The notes under the pieces: model-generated
Seen by the model: only the letters and a program-made list of their open reading frames with translations
The model's database searches: none
Told to the model about the DNA's origin: nothing
Part shown: positions 58,493 through 64,000 of the stretch, one piece after another
Position numbering within the stretch: the stretch's first letter is position 1
Layout of the letters: each line of letters opens with the position of its first letter
Origin: Streptomyces ortus
GTDB lineage: Bacteria > Actinomycetota > Actinomycetes > Streptomycetales > Streptomycetaceae
DNA: 64,000 bases
Reading direction: 5' to 3'
NCBI RefSeq assembly: GCF_026341275.1
Contig: NZ_JAIFZO010000002.1
Span: 1 to 64,000 of the forward strand
Translations under genes and position numbers: made by a program

Positions 58493-60925
58493 GTGAGTGC
58501 CGTGGCGGCGTCGTCCGCTGTGCTCTCGCGGCGTCGGCTGCGGTCGGTCCCGACGCAGGCCTGTCCGGTCGTGCCGCTGGAGCTGGGGAAGCCACTCCAG
58601 CTGTCGAAGACGATGCGGGCCCGACTGCTCGCCGCGGTGCGGGCGCTGGTGACGTCTCCGGCGCTGGCCGGGGCGTCGGACGGTGCACGGCTGGCCTCGG
58701 TCGTGCTGACGGCGAAGGCGAAAGTCCGCAACGACTACCAGGCGAAGATCTGGGCGGCGGAGCTCGGTCGGTGGCTGGGAGTCTCCCAGTCGACGGTCGC
58801 GCACACGGTGCTGCCCGAGCTGCGCACTGCCGGGTTCCTCGGCTCGAACGTCGCGACGAACGCCTTCGGGCACGCGACGGGGCTGGAGTGCTGGGTGATC
58901 CCGATGTACCGGGCGCAAAAGGCCGGCGACCGGCGGCATGCGCTGGCGCTGTCCCGCTCGGAGCTGGCGGTGCTGCTGAGCCTGATCGAGGTGCTGTTCG
59001 GTCCGGGGTGGGCGCCAAAGGACAAGGAACCGGTCCCGGCCGGGCTGCTCGCCGGGCGTACGGGTCGGGGAGCTGCGACGGACCGGCTCGGGCTGCTGCT
59101 GATGGTGCTGACGACAGGTTCGGCGGGCTGGCTGCAGCTGTGCCCCGGTTCGGTAGACACGTCCCGGGGGCGTCCGGCCGCAACGGTGGCGCGGCTGCTG
59201 GGCTGCACGGCGGCGGCCGGGGCGAAGGTCCTCAAGCGGCTCCAGGAGCACGGCGTCGCGGACGTGGTGCGCAAGGAGACCGGCTCGGGCCTGAACGCGC
59301 AGTCGCGGGTGCGCTTGGTGCCGGTCGCCAAGGCCCACGGTGTGGCCGTGCGGGAGGCCCGTCGGGTCGCGGACGCCGTGTTTTCAGACCTCGCCGGTAC
59401 TGCATCCAGAGATCTTGAGTCCGGCGAGACGGGCGAGACCCTTGTAGCGACTGGGATGGAGGGTGCCGGGCAGGACGGGATCGCAGGATTGGCAGACCTC
59501 GCCACTACTGCACAGCACCACGCTCTCCACGCTTCTGTGGTTACTTCTGCTGGTTCTCTCGTTCTCGCTGGTGGTTTTTCCGGCGAAGGCCGTCGTGGGA
59601 ACCACGGTCTGCCGGACCGCGCGTGCCTGCGCGAGGACGGCGGCCCGCTCCGCGGGGAACAGCCGAAGGAGTTCCCGGTCGACGAGCGTGATGGGCAGCG
59701 TGCTGCCGGCGCCGGTGGCCGGCCGAAGGGCCCAGGGTGGGAAAAAGCGCAGCAGCAGCGGAGGGTGAGCCTGCCTGCTGATCTTCGTCTGCGGGTAGCC
59801 CTGGGGCCGGTGGCGTGGCTGTGGGAACGGCTGTCCGGGTGGCAGCAGGACCAGGTGGAGGCGGCTGTGAAGGCGGAGCTGGCGCAGCTGGCGGGCCTTG
59901 GTGTGGCGCCGGAGGGTGCACCGCGGCTGCTGGCCGACCGGCTCACCGACCGCTTGGAGGAGACCGGCGGCGAGGCCCGGGTCCACAAGCCGTTCCCCTG
60001 GCTGATCCGGCGGGGTCTGCCCCAGCGGCGCGCTTGCTCGCACCACAAGTGCGACGACGGAGTCCGGCTGGACACCGGGGAGGACTGCGAGAACTGTGGC
60101 AACGTCATCCACCTCCGTCGTGCCCGCCGTGCGCGGATCTGCGCAGACATCGACCGGGAGCTGCCCGGCCTGTCCGACGGCGAGCGGCGGCGCGTCCTTG
60201 AGGAGCGGCTGGGTGAGCAAGCGGCCATTGAGGCGGAGGATCTGGTGTGGCGGCGGGAGCAGGCCCGCGCGCAGCAGGCCCGCCGGGATGCTGCCCGTGC
60301 GGCAGCGGCACAGCGGGCGGAGGCCGAACGTGCGACCGCGGCCGCCGCCGACGCGGTGCGTCAGGCCCTGCCGTGCGGGGACTGCGGGCGGGCTCAAGCA
60401 GCCGGGCTGTGCGAAGTGTGCGACCACCGTCGTCAGACCGAGGCCCTGATCGGTGAGGCCGGTCTCCTCACGGCGGTCTGGTCTGCCGACCTGGCCGACC
60501 CGGGCAACGTCGCGGCCGTCGCCGCCGGGGCCCGCACGACGATCGGCCATAGCGTCGCCACCGTGTGGCAGGAGTTCCTGGAGATCACCGACATCGCCGT
60601 CCTGGAGGCCGATCCGGAGGCAGCGCAGGACGCGTACGCCTTCGCCGCGCTCCAGACCGCGCAGCAGGCCGTTCAGGATCACCAGGACACGGCCCTGGCG
60701 ATGCTGGGACGGACCGAGGAAGCCGAAGCGGAGGCCCGGCGGGCGTACAAGACCGAACAGGGCCGCCACTGGTTCAAGCACAACCCCAATGGCGCCGACG
60801 CCATCGCGGCCGCGACCAGGGCCGCCGACACGGCCCGCGAGCGCGTGGCCAAGTACCTGCTCGCGACGCGACTGGAGCAGCTGCGCGGGCTCGCCCCGCG
60901 CACGGCCGGGGCGGTGATCGCATGA
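58493..60925 (+). CDS. Probable plasmid replication initiator with winged-helix domains
   Basis: An 810-residue protein from GTG 58493. N-terminal winged-helix motifs (WAAELGRWLGVSQSTVAHTV, RPAATVARLLGCTAAAGAKV) are followed by a disordered middle. A second folded region starts at VAWLWERLSGWQQDQVEAAV, then CSHHKCDDGVRLDTGEDCEN and LPCGDCGRAQAAGLCEVC as zinc fingers. An Ala/Glu coiled coil and a helical end complete it. Similar large HTH proteins lie at the internal origins of Streptomyces linear plasmids. DnaA boxes directly upstream support a Rep role; the family link is from memory. Its stop overlaps the next ATG. Confidence 0.6.
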   Translation: MSAVAASSAVLSRRRLRSVPTQACPVVPLELGKPLQLSKTMRARLLAAVRALVTSPALAGASDGARLASVVLTAKAKVRNDYQAKIWAAELGRWLGVSQSTVAHTVLPELRTAGFLGSNVATNAFGHATGLECWVIPMYRAQKAGDRRHALALSRSELAVLLSLIEVLFGPGWAPKDKEPVPAGLLAGRTGRGAATDRLGLLLMVLTTGSAGWLQLCPGSVDTSRGRPAATVARLLGCTAAAGAKVLKRLQEHGVADVVRKETGSGLNAQSRVRLVPVAKAHGVAVREARRVADAVFSDLAGTASRDLESGETGETLVATGMEGAGQDGIAGLADLATTAQHHALHASVVTSAGSLVLAGGFSGEGRRGNHGLPDRACLREDGGPLRGEQPKEFPVDERDGQRAAGAGGRPKGPGWEKAQQQRRVSLPADLRLRVALGPVAWLWERLSGWQQDQVEAAVKAELAQLAGLGVAPEGAPRLLADRLTDRLEETGGEARVHKPFPWLIRRGLPQRRACSHHKCDDGVRLDTGEDCENCGNVIHLRRARRARICADIDRELPGLSDGERRRVLEERLGEQAAIEAEDLVWRREQARAQQARRDAARAAAAQRAEAERATAAAADAVRQALPCGDCGRAQAAGLCEVCDHRRQTEALIGEAGLLTAVWSADLADPGNVAAVAAGARTTIGHSVATVWQEFLEITDIAVLEADPEAAQDAYAFAALQTAQQAVQDHQDTALAMLGRTEEAEAEARRAYKTEQGRHWFKHNPNGADAIAAATRAADTARERVAKYLLATRLEQLRGLAPRTAGAVIA

Positions 60926-61398
60926 CCGGTCTGAGCGGCATCGACCTCGCGCGCCAGGCCCTGGTCGCGGCCCGGAAGGCGGCGAAGAAGAACGGCGCCA
61001 CCACCAAGAAGCCGAAGCGGCGCACCGGCACAGTCGTACGCCGCGACGGCCGCGAGCCGCTCGGTCTCGGCGCGGCGATCGGCAAGATGATGACCGAGCG
61101 CGGCATGGTCGCTCCGGCCGCCGGCGGCAGCGTCCTCGCTCAGTTCGACACCATCCTCGCCCGCCGGTTCTGGATCCGCCGCCGCTGCTCCGTCTGTGAC
61201 GCGAAGGCTGGCCAGAACTGCACCGATCCGGGTGAGCCGGGCGGCAGGCGGTACGACGGAGACGACCACGACCCCGGCATCCGCCCGCTTCTGCCAGAAC
61301 GTGATGTCTGCCTACGCCACCGCTCTTACGAGCTGGCCGCAGGCGCAGCCAGCTCGCTCCGGGAGACGCAGAAACGGCCAGCCTCAAACACAGCGTAG
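60922..61398 (+). CDS. DciA-like (DUF721-type N terminus) protein with zinc-finger end
   Basis: A 158-residue protein from ATG 60922 in an ATGA overlap with the Rep gene. Residues 1-75 (SGIDLARQALVAARKAAKKN, RRTGTVVRRDGREPLGLGAA, IGKMMTERGMVAPAAGGSVL) closely follow the N-terminal part of actinobacterial DciA, the replicative-helicase loader factor. The usual DciA core fold is absent. Instead the end has CSVCDAKAGQNC and DVCLRH, a zinc module. Coupled to Rep, it could bring DnaB helicase to the plasmid origin (inference). Confidence 0.55.
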   Translation: MTGLSGIDLARQALVAARKAAKKNGATTKKPKRRTGTVVRRDGREPLGLGAAIGKMMTERGMVAPAAGGSVLAQFDTILARRFWIRRRCSVCDAKAGQNCTDPGEPGGRRYDGDDHDPGIRPLLPERDVCLRHRSYELAAGAASSLRETQKRPASNTA

Positions 61399-61469
61399 GC
61401 AGGCTTGGTTGTCAGTGCCGTCGTACACAATGACAACGTGTTACCTGGTAGTTGTTCTCAGGGGGTGCT

Positions 61470-63164
61470 GTGGACAGGCGCTTGATTCGCACCGCGGTGT
61501 TCGGCAGTCCGGATTCTGACGATCCGGCTCTCTGCCCGGAGACGCCTGATGAACTGGACGCGTTCCGTCTTGAGCACGCCGATGTCACCATCTGGTGCGG
61601 CACGATGTTCGAAGGCGGCTGCGGCCGGCGGCTTACCACCCGGCGATGCACGGACAAGATCTGCCACTTCGCCCATTACGGCACCAGCGACGAATCGGTG
61701 CGCTGCACGCGGACCGGACGCGGCAAGGACAGCGCCGACCACCTGTATGCCAAGGCCCACCTCGCGGCCTGGCTCCACGCCCAGGGCCTGACAGCCCAGT
61801 TCACCTACCCGGAGCCGCTCGGCTCCGCCGTCCTCATCCAGCTCGAGGACGGGCGCACCCTCCTGGTCCATCTCGACCGCAACCAGCCCGCGGACTGGAA
61901 CGGTGACTCCTGGGAGATCATTCTCGGGCCGGGCGTCCGGGTGCCGACGAATATCCTCAACGAGCGCGGCTACGTGCAACGCCTCCGCTTCGAGGACCGG
62001 CCCGGCGGCGGCCGTGTCATGCGGTTCGGCACCGAACACCCCGGCCAGGGCACCACCTGGGACAGTCTCGACAACGTCACGCTGACGCCCAGAGGTCTGA
62101 ATACCACCACCCGGCCTGACGCGGTACGCGCACCCTTGACCGACGCCCCGCGCCCGCAGCAACCGCCCGCTCCCGCCCGGCGCGCCATCACCGACATGGC
62201 TCCGCGCCCGAACGGGGCCAGCACCGGGCGTCAGGACGATGCCGTCAAGCTCGCCGTGATGCACCTCGACCGGGCCCTGCGCGAGCAGCCCGAGCTCCTC
62301 TACACCCGGGTGGGCGCCCTCAAGCGGCTCCTGGAGAAGGACCACCTCCCGGAAAACGTCGCCCGCCTCCGGCTGGCTCTCAAGCGCGGTCAAGAGGAAC
62401 TGGACCAGCGCGCTCAGGAGCGCGAGTCGCTTTTGCAGCAGCTGCAGCAGACGCCCACCTATGCGCTGTTGGCCCAGGTCTCCAAACTGATGAACGACAC
62501 GAACGTGTCAGCGGCAGAGCGCGAAGTGCATCGCCTCGCCCGCGAAAAGGTCAATGCCGAACAGGCAGCCCGGCGCCGCCAGCAGCAGGAGCAGAGCGCG
62601 GCACTACGCCGGCAGCGGGAGGCGGAGCAACGCGCGTGGCGAGAGCAGCACGCGTGGCGAGAGCAGCGCGTGCTGGCCCACCAGCAGGAGGAAGCGGAGC
62701 AGCGTGCGTTGTGGGAGCAGCGTGAGGCGGCCCGTGAGCGGGAGGAAGCTGAGCGCCGTGAACGCGCCGAGCGGGAGAAGGCCCGCCTGCAGGCCGCGGC
62801 GCTGCAGGCGGAGAGGGAGCACGCCGAGAAGATTGCCTACCTGGCCCCGTTCGTGTTGGGCGCGCTGAAGAAGGCGGCCCGCGAAGGACGCGTCACCACC
62901 TGGCTGGAGATACGTGAGCGGACCGGCCAGCGTGACCTGGTCCGCCTCAGCTACGAGGACCGGCTCAGCGTTCTGCAGGCCGTGGAGAAGAAGACCAAGC
63001 CTGGTGCTCCCCTGTGGTCAGCCATCCTCGCCGCGACGGGCACGCCGGAAGCGCTGAACCTGTACCGCGACCTCGCCGTACATCTTCGGCGCTCTGTGCC
63101 CGACGACGACACCGAACTGCTGGCCCAAACGACCGCAGACTGCGCCCGGCTCCGTCAGCAGTAG
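61470..63164 (+). CDS. CoiA-like protein with long coiled coil
   Basis: A 564-residue protein from GTG 61470 behind AGGGGG. The N-terminal part has a Cys/His cluster (WCGTMFEGGCGRRLTTRRCT, KICHFAHYG) and then DSADHLYAKAHLAAWLHAQG and VLIQLEDGRTLLVHLDRNQP. This is the pattern of competence-protein CoiA-like predicted nucleases on actinobacterial plasmids and phages. A Gln/Arg/Glu coiled coil (residues of about 310-460) follows, then a C-terminal helical domain (TTWLEIRERTGQRDLVRLSY). It lies just after the replication genes and may process plasmid DNA. Confidence 0.6.
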   Translation: MDRRLIRTAVFGSPDSDDPALCPETPDELDAFRLEHADVTIWCGTMFEGGCGRRLTTRRCTDKICHFAHYGTSDESVRCTRTGRGKDSADHLYAKAHLAAWLHAQGLTAQFTYPEPLGSAVLIQLEDGRTLLVHLDRNQPADWNGDSWEIILGPGVRVPTNILNERGYVQRLRFEDRPGGGRVMRFGTEHPGQGTTWDSLDNVTLTPRGLNTTTRPDAVRAPLTDAPRPQQPPAPARRAITDMAPRPNGASTGRQDDAVKLAVMHLDRALREQPELLYTRVGALKRLLEKDHLPENVARLRLALKRGQEELDQRAQERESLLQQLQQTPTYALLAQVSKLMNDTNVSAAEREVHRLAREKVNAEQAARRRQQQEQSAALRRQREAEQRAWREQHAWREQRVLAHQQEEAEQRALWEQREAAREREEAERRERAEREKARLQAAALQAEREHAEKIAYLAPFVLGALKKAAREGRVTTWLEIRERTGQRDLVRLSYEDRLSVLQAVEKKTKPGAPLWSAILAATGTPEALNLYRDLAVHLRRSVPDDDTELLAQTTADCARLRQQ

Positions 63165-63185
63165 GCGGTCTCGAAGGCGCGGGGA

Positions 63186-63322
63186 AAAGGGAGCAGCCCT
63201 ACGCGCGGCTATGGGCGGCGTGGAGCCAGGGCGGCGATACCGGCGAGCGTGTCCTGGCCGACCAGGTCGCCCGGCGCCTGGAGGACCAGGACCTCGGCTG
63301 CAGCCCGTGGGAGCGGTCGTGA
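63186..63322 (+). pseudogene. C-terminal gene fragment
   Basis: The frame gives KREQPYARLWAAWSQGGDTG and ERVLADQVARRLEDQDLGCS, ending PWERS and TGA, with good coding bias, but no start codon precedes it. It looks like the 3' end of a lost gene. Confidence 0.35.
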
Positions 63323-63333
63323 GAGGCGCCTGG

Positions 63334-63606
63334 CTATTTGCCCTTGGCGAGCTGGTCGACGCGTGGGACGGACAGGCCGGTCTTCTCGGAGACCTTGGCG
63401 AGGGTGAGGGTCTGCCGGAGTTCGAGTACGGCCTGCTGCCGGACGGCCTTGGCCTGCGTCATGGGTTCGGCGATGGCCTTGGTGAGGGCGTCCTGGAGAT
63501 CGCGTGCGGCCTTCTCCCGGGCGACGGGATCGGCGATGGCCGTGATGGCGGCGAGCGCCTCAGTGACGGCGGAGGTGCTGATCAGGTCGGTCGGCTTGAT
63601 GGTCAT
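63334..63606 (-). CDS. Small helix-turn-helix protein
   Basis: A 90-residue helical protein from ATG 63606. The C-terminal end, LTLAKVSEKTGLSVPRVDQL, is a helix-turn-helix. The N-terminal two thirds is Ala-rich coiled coil (EALAAITAIADPVAREKAAR). Probably a small plasmid DNA-binding regulator. It is divergent from the gene at 63711, with about 100 bases between. Confidence 0.6.
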   Translation of the reverse strand: MTIKPTDLISTSAVTEALAAITAIADPVAREKAARDLQDALTKAIAEPMTQAKAVRQQAVLELRQTLTLAKVSEKTGLSVPRVDQLAKGK

Positions 63607-63710
63607 AAGACGACTGTAGAGGCAATCGAAGATCCTTTTCTAGGGGCCCTATAAATTAGAAGTATCGCAAGAAGGAAAGACACCTTGAGAACTCAACAGA
63701 GGAGCCGGGA
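63607..63710. promoter_or_regulatory. A/T-rich divergent promoter region
   Basis: An unusually A/T-rich patch (CTATAAATTAGAAGTATCGC) follows TAGGGGCCCTA, a palindrome around one base. It lies between the HTH gene (minus) and the gene at 63711 (plus) and probably serves both. Confidence 0.4.
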
Positions 63711-63995
63711 ATGACGAACGAGATCCCCGCCGTGACCGTCGAGATCACCCGCTACGCGGTATCCCTCCACGGAGAGGGCGGAGTGTTCGCATCGATCAAC
63801 GTAGAGCAGCAGCGCGGCAGCGGACGCTGGGCCATCAAGATGGACAACGACATGATGGACGCCGCACACGAATGGTCCTACGTACCACCCGCGTCCGAGC
63901 GTGACGACGAGTGGGTCGCCGCCCACCTGTTCGATCACGACACTGCGCTGGAGATGGCAAAGAAGGAAGTCGAACGGCAGGTACGCGAGGCATGA
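63711..63995 (+). CDS. Conserved small protein, paralogue of the gene at 7302
   Basis: A 94-residue soluble protein from ATG 63711 after AGAGGAG. GGGAATGACGAAC around the start is identical to that of the gene at 7302. Shared features are the MTN opening, a strand before RW/QW and an FDHDTALEMAKKEV end. A beta sheet with a C-terminal helix is likely. The function is unknown. The neighbouring HTH gene could regulate it. Confidence 0.6.
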   Translation: MTNEIPAVTVEITRYAVSLHGEGGVFASINVEQQRGSGRWAIKMDNDMMDAAHEWSYVPPASERDDEWVAAHLFDHDTALEMAKKEVERQVREA

Positions 63996-64000
63996 CAGTG

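Noticed and set aside
59384..61387. A 667-codon open frame on the minus strand
   Set aside because: It lies opposite the Rep and DciA-like genes, which have correct codon bias, zinc fingers and an ATGA overlap.
1..64000. CRISPR arrays, rRNA and tRNA genes, complete insertion sequences
   Set aside because: No regularly spaced repeat-spacer array, no rRNA or tRNA pattern and no intact transposase or integrase gene was seen on either strand.

Overview
The window is about 70% G+C, with G/C-ending codons, GTG and TTG starts, short overlapping operons and many Streptomyces-specific small protein families (types resembling DUF5999, DUF6082, DUF6197, DUF6207, DUF6233, DUF6292 and DUF6313, plus RRQRL zinc proteins). 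It looks like a large Streptomyces linear plasmid, or a plasmid-like chromosome arm. It carries plasmid partition genes (parA and a parB-like gene), a TraB/FtsK-type transfer ATPase with an SpdB-like partner, a replication-relaxation family protein, a large winged-helix replication protein beside DnaA boxes, and a hairpin array at base 1 that looks like a linear-replicon telomere.

Layout. 1-153 is a run of six triloop hairpins, followed by a small membrane protein and a telomere-type DEAH helicase (658-3186). 3187-8241 is a degraded subtelomeric zone with gene fragments, small membrane proteins and a 0.7-kb element bounded by 63-bp inverted repeats. 8242-11095 holds a membrane-anchored Mrr-like nuclease and a replication-relaxation protein. 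11883-19319 holds small conserved proteins, secreted proteins (HNH nuclease, lamin-tail protein, an unknown exported protein) and a Y-family polymerase with a near-consensus SOS box. 19473-21041 is ku followed by a broken ATP-dependent ligase. 22692-24445 is parA/parB with a 20-bp palindrome inside parB. 24627-29322 carries overlapping small genes, a membrane protein with thirteen 12-residue repeats and a nucleoside-deoxyribosyltransferase-like gene.

From 52.4 down to 28.1 kb most genes lie on the minus strand, often separated by long perfect hairpins. They include conserved plasmid proteins, the transfer module (48404 to 39353: spdB-like, coiled-coil proteins, traB-like), a PycTM-like effector and an HExxH protein, the overlapping set GGDEF/ASCH/WhiB, and an accessory DNA-polymerase sliding clamp. 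The spdB-like gene begins inside two four-copy arrays of CGAAAC spaced exactly 21 bp apart.

52579-57329 carries a UTRA-only protein next to a full GntR regulator, an HTH-P-loop fusion, a second P-loop kinase-like protein, and convergent DUF1932-type dehydrogenase and HAD hydrolase genes. 57646-61398 appears to be the replication locus: a minus-strand U-tract terminator, DnaA boxes, direct repeats, the putative Rep and an overlapping DciA-like protein. A CoiA-like gene and small DNA-binding and unknown genes follow. Gene functions are read from motifs and remembered families; no database search was run.
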